From Adiantum capillus-veneris (lineage: Eukaryota > Streptophyta > Polypodiopsida > Polypodiales > Pteridaceae), in contig CM043953.1 of NCBI GenBank assembly GCA_014529385.2, forward strand, positions 111,474,049 to 111,538,048: 64,000 bases of DNA, given 5' to 3'. Below, piece by piece: positions 1 through 12,548 of the stretch. The position numbers were made by a program, and so were the translations under genes. Each line of letters starts with the position of its first letter. The stretch's first letter is position 1. A model generated the notes under the pieces. It did not search any database. It saw nothing but the letters and a program-made list of their open reading frames with translations, and was not told where the DNA came from.

Positions 1-2
1 TC

Positions 3-713
3 TTTGGAAAGTCAATTAGGGTGTTCATTGATGATTTTTTCATTTATAGTTCAAAATCATTGCATCTACAAAGGGTAGAAGAAGGTTTAAAGAAGCTCTA
101 CGACATGGGAGGTCAACTCAACCCCGACAAGTGTCACATAGGTGAGGATGAAGTGATCTTGCTTGGTCACAAGGTTTCCTATAAAGGCATTGAGGTGGAT
201 CCTTCAAAGGTAAAGGCTCTTATTGAGCTCCCATCACCCAAGAATCTCAAAGAGGTCATCTCATTCATTCAAAAGGTGAAGTATATGTCACGCTTCATTC
301 ACTTAGCTTCTGAGTCGCTTCACCCTTTGCAAAAGTTGACGCAACAAGTAGAATTTTCATGGTCTCATGAGCTTGAAGAGTACTTTTGTAACATTAAAGT
401 CATTTTGTCAGAGCTACCAACACTTATGCCTCCTTGTTGGGTGTACACATTCTTTGTTAGCTCTAGTGTTGGGAAAGAAACAATTGGTGCGGTTTTGCTA
501 CAACAAGATCCCCACAGTACGAGGATGCGACCCATCTACTTTGCTAGTAGGGTCATGAATGCTTTAGAGAGAGGCTACACGGAGGTAGAACTCATGATGC
601 TTTCTCTCATGTTTGCGGTGAGAAAGTTTAGATCCTACTTGCTACCAAAACCTTTTGTAATTCTCACTGCAGAAAATTTTGTTTCCTTGGGTGTCATCTC
701 AAATGAATCTTAG
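3..713 (+). pseudogene. Ty3/gypsy pol fragment: reverse transcriptase C-terminus and first RNase H
   Basis: The frame is open from the window edge, so the 5' part of the element lies outside. It begins with the RT catalytic box (VFIDDFFIYS, the FIDD form of YxDD) and continues through the usual gypsy RT thumb region (LGHKVS, then VKALIELPSPKNLKEV). It then runs into the RNase H linked to RT (PIYFASRVMNALERGYTEVE, residues about 175-195). This enzyme copies element RNA to DNA and degrades the RNA strand in the virus-like particle. The frame ends at 713, and the protein continues in another frame from about 680, so a frameshift separates this part from the second RNase H. The piece is degenerate but clearly gypsy. 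Family assignment is sure; the exact lineage rests on the next entry. Confidence 0.9.
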
Positions 714-2585
714 TACGAGGATCTCAAAGTGGATTATGGAGTTGCAAGAGTTTCAATACTCCTTCAAGGTAGAAGATAGTGTGCGTGCACAATTGGCAGG
801 GATTCTAACTTATAGAGTACATGAGAAGGAGATTAGGGGGCCTGAAGTAAAGACCGTACCATTGCCACCACCAACAAGTATTCCTAATGCATTTACCTTA
901 TTCTTTGATGGAGCTTTTCGACGAGCCACGGGAAAAGAAGGGGGAGGGCTAGTGTTGCTCAACCCAAGTGGAGAGGTGGTCATGAAAGAGAAGGTCAATC
1001 TACCAGGTTCAACTAGCAACAATGAAGCAGAATATGACACACTACTTCATGGTTTAAAGATGTGCATTGATCAAGGTATACAACGTCTCATGGTAAAGGG
1101 AGATGCACGTCTCATTGTGAAGTAGATTTTAGGCATTTGGGCATGCAAGAATGAAAACGTAAGGACAAAAGTTCATGCCATTCGTAGGTTGTTTAATCAG
1201 TTTGAAGAAGTGCAAATATATCATATTCCTAGGAAACAAAATGAAGATGCCGATTTACTTGCACAACAAGCAGTTACATCTGTTAAGAAAGAAGTGCAGG
1301 TCATCATGGTGGCAACTGTTGTGAAGCAACCAAGATACCAGGGATTGGAGTCATTGGCTCCCATTATTGGCTACATTTTGGAGGGTGATTTTCCACAAGA
1401 CTTCACGAAGGCTCAGAAGAGGAGACTCATGAAGAAGGCAAGCACGTATCTCTTCCTAGAAGGATCCCTGTATCAAAGAGAGAAGGATCAAGTGTGCAGA
1501 AGAGTACCAACTATTGAGGAGATTCCAGCCATTCTAAAAGGTTTGCATGAAGAGGCATGTGGTGGTCATTTTTCCCGAGAGTTAACTGTAGAGAAGATTT
1601 TGCTTGCGGGGTATGTTTGGCCAAGTCTGCATGTGGATGTCCAAAATTGGTGTAAAAGTTGTCACGATTGTCAGGTCAATGGGAATAGAAGATTGTTTTA
1701 TGGTCCAAGGCAAATTGTGCTTGTAAATGCACCCTTTGAAAAGTGGGGCATTGATGCTATGGGTCCTCTTCCTAGGTCAAAAAATGGTAAACTCTACATT
1801 CTAGTGGCTGTAGACTATATGACTAGGTGGGTGGAAGCACAAAGCGTGGCAAAGGTAAATGAGAGGATAGTGAGCAAATTCGTCTACACTCACATTTGTT
1901 GTATATTTGGAACACCTTTGGAGATTGTTTCTGATAATGGTCCAGGGTTTAGAAAGGGCTTGCTCACAGAAGTCTGTGAAGAACTTCACATTCTACATCG
2001 TCACAGTACTATCCCCCGTCAAATGGTTTGGTAGAGAAAGCTAATGGTGTCATTGCAGGAATCATTAGAAAGATGGTGAAAAACAAAACAAAGTTGTGGG
2101 ATGACTTCTTGGATGGTGCCTTGTGGGCGTATCGAACCACATATAGGAAAGCCACGGAGTTTACACCATTTCACTTGGTCTATGGTCAAGAGTCTTTACA
2201 ACCAATTGAGCTCAACATTCCAACAATGCGACCTCATGACAAAGAAGCACAATATGATCAAGAAGCATGGATGGATTGAATTCTTACCTTAGCTGAGCTT
2301 GCATGGAAAAGAGAAGCAGCATACGAGTGCTACAAAAGGAAAGCTACACAGCGAAGGAGAAGCTTGACAAGAAACTAAAGGACAAAGGCATCAATGAATG
2401 AGATATTGTGCTAAGGTATGACAATCGACTCGATAATCGTTTTGATGCCAAATTTGAACTAGATGGCAGGGGCCATACATAGTTAAGAAGGCTTTCAATT
2501 CAAGTTACTATCAACTTATGGACTTGAATGAGAAAGAGCACTCTAGGAAGGTAAATGGTTATCGCTTCAAGCCCTATTTGAGTTG
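679..2585 (+). pseudogene. Tat-lineage gypsy pol: second (archaeal-type) RNase H, integrase and C-terminal end
   Basis: After the frameshift the frame holds a second RNase H domain (FFDGAF at about 900, STSNNEAEYDTLLHGLKM, then GDARLIV). A dual RNase H is known from the plant Tat lineage. TAG at 1123-1125 interrupts it, and the same frame resumes through IPRKQNEDADLLAQQA. The integrase follows: a HHCC zinc finger (GGHFSRE then CKSCHDC, about 1560-1670) and the DDE core with Asp in WGIDAMGPL (about 1745), Asp in SDNGPGF (about 1930) and Glu in LVEKANGVI (about 2030). A frameshift lies just before the Glu, near 2000-2030. TGA at 2277-2279 and further frameshifts follow, but the usual tail GPYIVKKAFNSSYYQL and VNGYRFKPYL is visible to about 2580. 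The copy is dead, with one integrated pol order RT-RH-aRH-IN. Confidence 0.88.
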
Positions 2586-2774
2586 CCTTGTACCAAAGGA
2601 TCTACCAAAGATCTGTCAAAGGGCAGCTATCTCATGTAAGTATTGTTCCGTGAATCATGAGTGTAACTCAAGCCAAAATGCCAAGGGGCAAAACAATGAA
2701 GATCTCGTCAAGCACTATGAAGCACTCTCTTTGGAAAATATGCTCTATGATGGTACATGAATATACCATCATCC

Positions 2775-2784
2775 GGGGGGAGGG
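2775..2784 (+). other. Polypurine tract of the Tat-lineage element
   Basis: GGGGGGAGGG lies about 190 bases after the end of pol and just before a TG that can start the 3' LTR. This is the expected place of the plus-strand primer of reverse transcription. Confidence 0.7.
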
Positions 2785-2788
2785 CTAA

Positions 2789-4662
2789 TGAGAGCCGGCT
2801 TTTGGCTATCCACATTGTCACCCAAACACTGTGGCTATCCCTACCATTTCATTGTACATAGACGTGTGTGAGTCAGGGAAATTTTCCCATATTTTCTTAA
2901 AGACCCTCAATTAGCTAGTCACTGGGCTAGTTGAGCCAAAAAAAAAAATATTATGGCCTCTTTGTGTGTAAATATTTCATTGTATATAGAGCCTAAATAT
3001 AAGGATTTTTCATAATTATTTTGGTATTTATTTAAATATTTCTACCTAGGTGTGTGTTATTTATGCCATGTACATTGACTCACCACTACCACAATTTTTC
3101 TTACCATTTTGCATACTCTTTATTCCATAAAGAAGTAATTTCATGCAAGCTTCTCTTATTTTTGGTGTAACTCTATCCCAACAAAAATCCAAAAAAACTA
3201 GTTTTATTTATGTGTATATTTTTTCACTATTGTGATTTTTTCCTTCCTACATCTATTCTATATTACTCTCATAAATTAGAACACAAAAAATATTCATCTT
3301 TTTATGGTAGACTTATAATGAGGGACATTTATTTTGACCCCTTTATATTTTTTCCACCTCTATTATTTATATTTGACATATACATATTTTTTTAGACCCC
3401 TCAATATTTGATTTCCTTAGTTGTACTATTCATTTATATCATGATCTCAACAATATCTTCAATTATAGACCTACCAAATAAGGTCAAGGGTATGTGGCAT
3501 GCATGCATGCACTATGGAGGGCTCACTCTTGGAGGCATTCAAAAGAATCATCAAAAGAAGGACCCCACAAGGACTTTGTGCAGTGGGAAAAGATAGTCGG
3601 TTTTGCTGAATTTTTAAAGGTCACTTGCTCTCCGAATTTGAAAAGGTGATACAAACAAAAGTTGTAGCTCGTGGGTTGAACTTTTGCGTCAACTGTTTCC
3701 ATATTTTTTTGAGCTACGAGCTGTGTGCTATGATTTTATTGGTGGACCCCAGTTTGCCCATGCTATGCAACCACACTCCCTCTTCCACTTTATCATTTTT
3801 CTCTTTCACACACACTTCTCCACACATCATCCCCAGCTTTCTCACCACCGCTCTCTGCACCCTACTCACCTTCTTCTCAACCTTGCAGAATAAGAGAAAC
3901 AATGGTGAACTCATGTCTCCTACACACACTTCCATTCCAAAATTGACCACCTAGTCTCATTTTTCCTCCTCCATATTACCCATATCTATTAAAAATACCA
4001 CAAAATTCAGCCTCTTCTCTTGAAAGACAACATCATGGTGATTGATAACTCGTATTCAATTACCTTGGCTCCCAAGGAAGGTCAAGAGTGGAGAAAAAAC
4101 GTACCGTCAAAGCTAGTGGACCCTCAACAAGCGTCAAAACTGACCCTACTCAAGGCACTTGTAGCATCAACATTGTAAGAAATCCATATTACATAAGTGC
4201 TGAAAATCTAACCCAATCATGGTTAGAGGAGTAACCCTACCCCTCAAAATTTCTATAAAAGGAAGGTGTAGCTAGCACAAAAGGGGGGAGCCATAAGGAA
4301 GAGCACTATGCTATAACATGAGAAGCAAAGCTCAATCTCTTGAGAAGGAGCTCTTGAGTGGAAGCTCATTGTCTTATGCATATGCACGTGTTGTATTAGG
4401 GTTGATTAGCAAGGGAGATCTATGCCATTGTAAGAGAGAGTGATCATTCAATTGAGAGTAGGAAATCTATCTTTTCTCCTACTAGTGTAAGCCCAACATT
4501 TGCTGAATCAAGGAGGGTGGATTTGGACTAAGCATGGATACTTTGTCTCTCTTCCAACGTGAAGTCATGGACAACAATGATGTGTAAGTGTCTTGGTGTT
4601 TTATTTAAGTTCTTGATAGCTTGTCTCTGGGTGTTGTCATCAATTTATCCATAAATCCCACA
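2789..4662 (+). mobile_element. Probable 3' LTR of the Tat-lineage element
   Basis: The start is placed at the TG of TGAGAGCCGG, four bases after the polypurine tract. The right end is uncertain: ATAAATCCCACA at about 4662 is a possible CA end, giving about 1.9 kb, a plausible size for a Tat LTR. A TATA-like TCTATAAAAGG at about 4252 would be the LTR promoter, placing the U3/R border near 4280. The region has no coding signal, and short frames inside it (for example 3210-3954) have T-rich composition and no recognisable domain. The 5' LTR is outside the window, so the boundary cannot be checked by comparison. Confidence 0.45.
4253..4262 (+). promoter_or_regulatory. TATA-like box in the LTR
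   Basis: CTATAAAAGG stands about 400 bases before the proposed LTR end, a normal place for the promoter of a long plant LTR. There is no other support. Confidence 0.4.
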
Positions 4663-4916
4663 TACTGTAAGAGGGCGACAGGGTGGAGAGGACTCCCCTG
4701 GCCTTAAGACAGTGATTGGGGTGGCTTTTTTTGTGATGTGTTGTGGTGTAATTTCCTCAAGCTATGTTGAACAAATACTAATCTCACTTTTATTGGTCAT
4801 GACAGATTTGTAAGAAGGTATTAATGCAACAAGCACCCCCTCCCCCTTCTCTCTCTTTCTGACATATATAACTGTGCTGGCTTGATCACTGTCAATACAT
4901 TTCAAAGCAGCCCAAG

Positions 4917-4984
<68 letters not shown>

Positions 4985-6020
4985 ATGCGTGCTAGTTCGC
5001 ATCCAAAACTAGGTGGTGCCCCAAATTTGTGTAGGGTTAGGTTGCGGGTTTGTGTGTGTGTTTGTTGTTTTTTCCAACCCCAACCCAACTGAGTAGCACG
5101 GGAGCCTTGAAGGGTGCTTAGAGGCCACTCTTCTTGTTGCCCGCCCCGGACCGCCTCAAATTGGGGCCCCCACAGAGGAGCCAACTTGTGTATGTTTTTG
5201 TGTAGGATCAATCTTTAGAATAATCAAGTAGTTTGCATGAATCACGAGAATTTGTATGATCCTTTCATTCCCATTGCAAGGCAAAAGGTACACATAATTG
5301 TTAGTACTAAATTGCAATTTCAACGTGGAATTCGTAGAATTTTAGGATCTCTTAGGTTAGTCGAAATAAACGCTTCGGTAAATCCTTTTATTTTGCCTCT
5401 CATTAGGTACGATCTTAGTCTGGATGTATATATCTTTGTTCTATTTTATGCATTAGGTTATGTATAGAGCATGGATAATGGCCCAGAAATTTTCCCTTTT
5501 TACTAATTCACACCACATATTAGGATAAATATTGCACTCAATAGAAAGATACATTTTCAGCAGCGTATGGTGTTTATGTTTGGGGTTGAAAGAACAGGGG
5601 AAATTCTTGCATCTCCAGAACCTGTCATCCTTCCTCTCATCAACTACCACACTTCTTTTGATGTACATGTCTTCATTTTATTTTAAAATGAAGTGCAGCC
5701 CAACAAAATAGTGTGTATGTTGGTTTTTTCTTTGTCCAAGTTTGTTACAAAAACAAAAAAACGATCATTTGTTCTAACAGGGAGTATGTGTGCAGTGAAA
5801 GTTCAATCCTTAGAGATCTAGCTTATTACGGATTGAGTTGCAGGAGCAGGTAGTAAAGCATCTCCCTCATAACAAGAGGGTCGTGAAGGCAAGACAAAAG
5901 GTCCTGCGTGTGGACTCCAATTTCCTCTTGCTGTTGGGCACTAAGGAAGACCACACATTCTTCCAAATAGTGTGTGCCCTAAGATTGGTAAATAGAGTGA
6001 GACTTGGTGTTTGGCACGTA
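4663..6020. other. Unassigned intergenic stretch
   Basis: I see no domain, LTR border or RNA gene here. It holds a long CT microsatellite (4919-4982), which makes a false Arg/Glu-rich frame on the minus strand, and AT-rich DNA with only short frames. Confidence 0.5.
4919..4982. repeat. (CT)n microsatellite, about 32 units
   Basis: Uninterrupted CT dinucleotide run read directly. Confidence 0.98.
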
Positions 6021-7180
6021 CATTTCACCATTGAGGAAGACTCTTCAGGAAACTTTCGGCCAGAGTTCATGCTTCATAGACTCACATTTGGTGAAATTTT
6101 TCCCTCATTTGCATCTTATTAATAGTCTTCATTTCACTTTCAACAAAGGAGATAGGGAGCTATTTAGGGCTTGTCTTAATAAAGAGAGCATAGAGAAGAT
6201 TGCAAATTTGTATAAATTCTCATCCTTCTCTACTTTCTATGACACTTTGTTCATAGAGACATTGTAAATCTCTTGATGCTTATGAATGATTTAACCATAA
6301 TCCCAAGGAGTTTTTGTCCAAAAATTTTGTAGCACAAGTGGAGTCTTTAAATCTTGCAAGCTCAAATCCCTCCCAAACTCTTTTGTTGGCCAACTTCAAA
6401 CCATTGCTATTTGGTACCCAATGACCTGGTGATCAAGTTGCAAAGACCATGTGAAAAACCACATTGTTAACTTCAACCCGTAAGGAGTTTGTTGCATTTT
6501 GAGATCCTCAGGTTGCAAACCCAACCCACCAAAACTAGCAAAAACCATATGGTATCCCGAGCACATGCTCCAAACCTCAACCTAGCATAATTTGCTGCAT
6601 GGGTTTTTGATTGACAAGTCGTAGATTCTTGAAACCTTCATGTGATGTGCACTATCTCCGCAAAATCCAGAGAGGCTCAAAAACCTCCAAATGGCACATG
6701 TCAAAGTGAGCACACAACTCGCCTCCATCAAACTTTCCATTACCCATAACTTGCACTCTAGAGCTCTAATTGATGATCTTGAAAGACCAGCATGCTTCAC
6801 AACTCAAGCACTTTGCATCCATCTATTGACACCAATTGTGGCCACCTATCCTCGCTTGCCTTGTCCATCAGGGATCTGCAAGACCTTCTAGCTTTGAACT
6901 GCCATAAATTTTGCACCATGGCTCTGTTTGAGGGCCTATCTAGACCGGCTTCTAGAGAACTTTGAATACTACATTAAAGAGCACAAGTTAGGCACTTTGG
7001 ACAACACAAACATGCCATCCCAATTGGCCCTTTTTGGAGCCCTTTTGGCCTATATATCCACATTAGACATACTTGCTTGTCCAGAGCTTTCACAACTCCT
7101 TAGCACATGGTCCTACACTCATAGGTACCCATAGAAGTGCCATGCACTACCTCTAGGCCCGACCAGCTTTGGTTGCACCA
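6020..7180 (-). repeat. Probable 3' LTR of element E
   Basis: On the minus strand the LTR begins TGGTGCAACCAAAGC at 7180, right after a polypurine tract, and shares long stretches with the 5' LTR at 20160-20379 (for example CCTCTAGGCCCGACCA and TCCTACACTCATAGGTACCC). Part of it, about 6740-6850, also resembles the complement of the F LTR around 9360-9480. Similarity fades to the left, so the lower border is a guess. Short frames here (5838-6267, 6691-7134) show no domain. Confidence 0.5.
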
Positions 7181-7186
7181 TCATTA

Positions 7187-7197
7187 CATCCCCCTTG
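7187..7197 (-). other. Polypurine tract of element E
   Basis: On the minus strand CAAGGGGGATG stands a few bases before the LTR start at 7180 and after the end of pol. Confidence 0.55.
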
Positions 7198-7249
7198 TTG
7201 AACATTCATGTTCAACCAAAAGCATATGTACAAAACTTACAAACTATCA

Positions 7250-7620
7250 CACCAAACTGGCAACCAAACACACTTGCAAATCACATCCATATGTATAAGA
7301 TATGTACAAAAACTTCAGCTTCTCCGTACTTCATGTTTTTTAGATGGTTTCCCACCCCCCGTTGCTAGGATCTGATGCACATGAGGAACCAAGCCTCTTT
7401 TAAATTATATTTTGAACCACACACCATTCACCTTATGACTAAGAAGCTTCCCATTTTTCTCTCACTAGTTTATAGGTCCCATTCAAAAAAGCCTTTTGCA
7501 CTTTGTATGGATCCATCCACTTCTTCTTAAAATTTTGATGGAATGTGAAGTCCAAGTTGTCATAATAACTAATATCTAATTCTCCTAAACAATTTTCTCA
7601 TTTTAAACTGATCATTTAAT
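7250..7620 (-). pseudogene. C-terminal tail of gypsy pol (element E)
   Basis: The minus strand reads DPYKVQKAFLNGTYKLVREK followed after a frameshift by a V-N-G-x-x-F motif. This is the tail found after integrase in many plant gypsy elements and parallels GPYIVKKAFNSSYYQL plus VNGYRFKPYL in the first element of this window. It lies just before the polypurine tract and LTR, as expected. Stops and frameshifts make it non-functional, and only this tail, not the integrase core, remains here. Confidence 0.6.
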
Positions 7621-7914
7621 ATGGGGAAGTACTAGGGAAGAAAAGCTAGAATATTGGTTAAGCTAGCAAACCGGAAGAGGGAAAATAGGGATCCAAAGGG
7701 GGGGCCATCTGGAAAAGAGAAATGTGCTACAATGGGCTTTAAAGACCCTAAGGGTTAGCTCATTAAGACTTCCAAAATGCTAAGGTTCCAAAATTCAAAG
7801 GTTTTGTACAAAGGTCAAAACACTAGGGAAATTGGATGCTTCGTGTGTGTACCAAAAAGTCTTCAAAACTCCTACAAAGGAGGGGGCGAGCCTTGCAAGT
7901 AGGGTATGAGAGAT

Positions 7915-7962
<48 letters not shown>

Positions 7963-9045
7963 GCTTCCTTTACACAAAGGGAATGAGGGACACATGTCAG
8001 CTCCCTAGGCCAATTGCCCACAAGGTGCACTCAAATCCTATTGGATGGCCATGGAGGTGGACCAATGAGAATTAGGCTAGAGTAAATCTAGTTTGATTCA
8101 TTTAAAAAAACACTTGATAAAAGAACCAATAAGAATTAAGCTCTCTAGAAGACTATTGGGCAGTCTCCCAATGGGGTCCAATGAGCATTCAGCAGCCCAC
8201 TGGCTTGCCTGATTCCTATTGGCTAGAAGACAAAGGGGTCCAATGAGACTTTAGTTGCATTATTTAATAACCTAAAGATCTCACCAAAGGGGAAAGGGCG
8301 ACATAAGTCAAAAGGCTATCACTTATTCTACTTAATTATTACTAGATAAGCCTTGCATGGGCCAATGGGGTGCCAGCAAGAGTAATTTGCAAGAGGGGTC
8401 GACCAAGAGAGAGAGGGGGACTGAATTTGTCAAGTCATTAACACACACATGCACACAATCTCATGTGTGGAGCAAGAAGAGACTCTCTCTCCTTCTCAAG
8501 CTTTAATGGAAAGCTCATCACCTACTACAAGCTTGTGAGAAGGGAGGCCTACACCAACAACTCTTGGCTTTGTGATGCAAATCTAACCAAGATCCAAGCT
8601 TCAATGCATGCTCATCTCCTCTGCCATGCTAATTACTAAGCTATGCCATGCTAATATGAGTGATTATGTGAGGAGATATACATCTTTCTTGTAAGACTAC
8701 TCCTTCCTCTGAATCTACTCTCATACCCCACTAGCTCTCACCATCTTCAAAGGTGTGTGAGGTCTTGGATATGAGACCGTGAGATAATTGATGTTGTGTT
8801 TTAAAGTGTTTGCCAGTGCTTGAAGCTTCCATCTTCACTGCACTAGCTATTTATTAAGGAACACAAAGAATGTATTGTAAAATGTATCCCTTGATGGGGG
8901 AAGCCTATAATACAAAGCCTTTTGGAGGGGAGACCGGTTCCATATAACACCTTCTTCAACTCGCTACTTGCCTCATCAAGCTTCTAGAAACACAATTGCA
9001 ACTTTGATAGGTTCTATGTCCTAGAGCTATAACAATCAATATAGT
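7621..9045. other. Unassigned stretch, possibly another LTR
   Basis: No coding signal. It holds an AC microsatellite (7917-7961) and several loosely repeated phrases of the type CCAATGAGAATTAGG / CCAATAAGAATTAAG / CCAATGAGAC (8050-8270), which are common in U3 regions of long plant LTRs. It breaks the integrase part of E, so it may be an inserted LTR or fragment, but I found no matching second copy or clear ends. Confidence 0.4.
7917..7961. repeat. (AC)n microsatellite
   Basis: Uninterrupted AC run of about 22 units. Confidence 0.97.
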
Positions 9046-10949
9046 TAGTGCATCCAAAGTTGTTCGACCATAGGAGATGGCGCAAGCAGGTATGTAGTCT
9101 AGTAGGGGCACACTGAAGGCTAAAGCAAGTGAGAAAGTCCTAGGTAGATAGGTAGCAGCGGGTGTGTATGACTGATGAGGTTTGTTAGGCTAGAAGGGCT
9201 TCAAAGTGGTCCAAATTGTGTGGTAGGTGAAGGATGTCAAAAGTGCATGTTTTTTGCTTGAGATTGAAGATCTTGAATTGCTGAGGGAGATGGTCTAAAC
9301 GACTCATCAAACGGAGTTGTAGAGTGGAAGATGTTGAAGTTTGAAGTTGATTGCAAATTCAAGACGGACAAGGCAAATGGGGACAGGTGGTCAAAGTGGG
9401 TTTGAAGTGATGGATGTGTAGAGCTTATGATATGGAGCTTGTCGGTCTTTTTAGATCGTCAATTGGAGGGAGGATGGGCAAGATATGGGTAGTTGAAGAT
9501 TTACGGGGGGTCGGTTCTGAGCATGTTTGGTTGCATTGGAAAGCATGCCATCTAATGTTTTTTTGGTGTAGATAGGGTTTGAGCAGCTGGCATGCACCAT
9601 ATGGAGTCAACAGGATGTGACAAATCTCCATTCTAAGTCTTGGGTGCCGAGTTATGGCTTGTCGAAGTTTGGATAGTTCCCCGAGGGACGATTGCATATG
9701 ATTTTCTCTTGTTTTGGCGGATTTAGTTAGAGGGCTTGGCAAATTTGAAGTGCAATGGAGATGGGGGAGTTTCTAGCTGGCAGGGTGGTCTTTCATTGGG
9801 GCTTTACATAAGGGAAATTGGGTTTTTGAGCAAGAAGTAATCAAAAAGTTTTTTTCAAAGTGATATTGGTGGAATTATTTAACCCACAAGGGGGTGATTT
9901 AAACTGAGAATGCCACGTGGAGGGAAAATCACCCCATATGCAAAGGGGGAACCTAGAGACAATGTACATAGGCTGGGTGGTGCCCTTTCTCAAAGGCATC
10001 ACAAGGGTAGTGCCCTTTCTTAAAGGCATGATCTCGTGGAGCTTGCTACGTTGGTGGCCCTGGTTGGGTGCTACGCGCGCACACCCATTAGGTGCAAGTG
10101 TGTTAGAGAAAGCGACACTTGTGGTGTTGTTGGGTGTTCCTCTCGATCAATGGCATTGGTAATGTCATGCGTTGTTGCTGATGTGGAAAACAGTTGATGA
10201 TCCCGCGCCCAATAGGGTGCCAAAGTTTTGAAGGACTCGGGGGGACCCCACTAGCGCTAGCACTAGTGCTAGGGGGCCTTCCTATGGCAGTGCATAGAGG
10301 AGAAATGAGAGGAGATGGAGGAAGTCAACAAGGCCTACAAACAGGTGGTTTTGCATGCAATATCTTTGTCAAGTGAAGTGGACAAGTGTTCAGTGCTCAG
10401 ACACTTTCTAAAAAAAGCAGGTGGAGCTCTATAAAACAATCCTTTTGTCCATTTTTTGGGGTCTTTTAGTAGTCTTTCTACCCAGACCAACAAGGGTCTT
10501 TTGGCAGACCAAGCAAGCCTTTGTATATTTTGCTCCACGGTTGTGCCAAAGCCGATTCATGTATTGGAGCTCATCAAAGTTGTGCAGATGACGCAAAGAT
10601 TTATACGTGGTTGTTTAGATTTCCCACTTCCCCCTTCTCTTCTCTACTTGTGTGCGTATGTTTCCAAGTGTGTGTCAACAATTGTGCCCCCTCGAGGTCT
10701 ATTGTGCTAAGAGAGATAGAGAGAGGTTGTGTGCATGTGGAAGGTTATGAATTGAGTAGAGCAGGATGATTGGGCTTGTTTGGTGTGTTGCAATGCAGGT
10801 GTGTTTATGGTTGTGTGCAAACAAAAAAATTTCTTGTGAGTTGTGGAAATTTTGAAGGTGAGCTCTAGTGGATTGGGGTGTTGTGTATACCTTGGGCTAT
10901 AGGGAGGCATTTTGTTGTGTTTTGGGTGTGTTCCCATTCCCCCTCTCCA
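9046..10949 (+). repeat. 5' LTR of element F (about 1.9 kb)
   Basis: Aligned by eye with 12549-14649 over the full length. TATA-like CTATAAAAC at about 10429 matches CTATAAGAAA at about 14103 in the other copy. It ends CCCCCTCTCCA at 10949. Short frames inside (9425-9742 minus, 9917-10376 plus) are not conserved as proteins between copies. Confidence 0.8.
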
Positions 10950-10959
10950 TCTTTTGGTT

Positions 10960-10985
10960 CCCCCACTGAGGAGTGCATTAATGCT
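10960..10985 (+). other. Primer-binding-site region of element F
   Basis: The first internal bases after the LTR read TTTTGGTTCCCCCACTGAGG. The TGG start fits a primer-binding site, and the homologous place in E (minus strand, 19201-19220) reads TCTTGTGCCCCCATGGAGG. I cannot name the tRNA. Confidence 0.45.
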
Positions 10986-12374
10986 CCTGTTTGGAGTCGA
11001 AGCGTCAATTTTGCCACTGTCAAAGGTACAAGATTTAAAGAGCAGGTTGTGCTAGAGAAGATGTGGCCCACTTTTCCCATTTACACTGGGGTTATGGATG
11101 CAAAAACCTGGCTACAAGATTATGGTATGTTCATGCTAGAGAGCGGGCTGACAAGAGAAGAAGGTGCATTAAATTTTTCCATTGTTGGTTTGTGGTAAAG
11201 CAAAACGGTTGTTTGATGGTCCACCAAAAGAAGAAAAGACGGATTGCGAGGCTTTGGAAGCCGTTTTTTTATGCCAGTACATGCCAGTAGTGCAATTGCA
11301 TGAGGTTAAGAGAAAGCTAGATGATCTAAAGCAAAGCCTTGATGGGGACTTTCAAGCATTCACATGGGAATTTGAAGCCCTTTGGAGACAACTGATGGAT
11401 GTAATCGCTACACAAAGTGTTGATTTTCCAAAGTTGAGAAAGTTTTTTGATTTCCTGCATGAGGAGGTCAGAGATAAAGCTGAGACGGATGGGCCTGTGA
11501 TGTATGATGAGGCGGTAGAGTTGGCGAGGCCGAACCAATAAGAGTGGCAAGTCAAGCAAGGGTTGTCAAGCATTATGGTTCCTAGGCCAATTGAAGAGTT
11601 AAGAGTCGAGCCGAAGATGGTGCAAACAAATGTGACTGTGTGAGAAGAGCCAAGGGTCTTGTGGGTGCAAAGAGATGGGGTAGTTTCCATGCCGAGGATG
11701 CCAGCCAGAGTGGCTCCAACTGTAGATGAAATACAGATGGTTCAAGATCATGCAAGAGATGTGCTGCCAAGTCAAGGTATGGATGTTGCAACTTCATTGA
11801 AGTATGCTAGAGAGCAAAGGCTGTGGTTTGCAGATGAGGTCAAAACAATAAATCTAGAGGAGATTCTAGAGCTTGAGACAAAAGGGGAGATTGAGCCAAG
11901 TGAAAACAGCTCTATGGGTTTGTCTTAATCTAGGTATGGGGAGTTTGATCCCTTGCATGTGAGTAAATATGCAGTGAATGTGTGTGAGGAGCAAGGTGAA
12001 GTGCAAGCTGATGTGCATGACCGAGACCAAGTGGAGGATTACAAAACTATAGGTGATGATATACAGGTAAAGAGGGTGTGCAGAGCCATGCTAATGGCCA
12101 TGTTGGTGAAGGTGGCAGTGGATTGTGTTATGATGGTGCAACAGGTGCAAAATTTCCAAAAGGGATGAAGCAGCCTTACATAGGGTAGAAGATTAGGATG
12201 ATGCAATAGAGAGAAAGTTTCTATCTTCCGAGGCAGAGCATGATGAAGTGATAGAAGAGGTGGTTGAAGAGCAGGCATACTGAGCTAACAAACAAGAGGT
12301 GATGATCGACCTTGAAGGGCAAGATGATGTGGGAGGGCTTGATGATGCTCAAATTGAGTGCGATGTTGATAAGA
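10986..12374 (+). pseudogene. Decayed gag-like polyprotein of element F
   Basis: The first part reads WPTFPIYTGVMDAKTWLQDY and MFMLESGLTREEGALNFSIV, and after a frameshift near 11185-11198 it continues with GKAKRLFDGPP and FTWEFEALWRQL, the layout of a gypsy gag capsid (W-L-x2-Y, then A-x2-W/F, then F-x3-L). The second frame stays in register from 11182 to 12168 but holds three stops (11539-11541, 11641-11643, 11926-11928). The tail up to about 12374 is rich in Glu and Asp and runs into a G22 tract. No zinc knuckle, protease or pol motif was found before the 3' LTR. It is dead as a gene; it would package RNA into particles if intact. Confidence 0.6.
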
Positions 12375-12396
12375 GGGGGGGGGGGGGGGGGGGGGG
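12375..12396. repeat. G22 homopolymer
   Basis: 22 consecutive G read directly, inside the internal region of F. Its true length may be affected by sequencing. Confidence 0.9.
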
Positions 12397-12548
12397 AAAC
12401 CCACCTGAGGATTGACAGTAGGAAGGAAAATAAAACTGTGTATATGTGTTTTTGGTTCACTGATAGTGTTTGCTTGTTTGCGGTTTGTAGAAGGATAAAG
12501 TAGTGTTGTGGTTGAACATAAATATTCAAGAAAGGGGTTGAGCAATGA

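Noticed and set aside
1..2585. Plant pararetrovirus (caulimovirid) as source of the RT
   Set aside because: An integrase with HHCC and DDE boxes follows the RNase H, and a polypurine tract plus LTR follow; this is a gypsy retrotransposon.
4762..5211. 149-residue minus-strand frame
   Set aside because: Central third is the CT microsatellite; no domain and no conserved copy.
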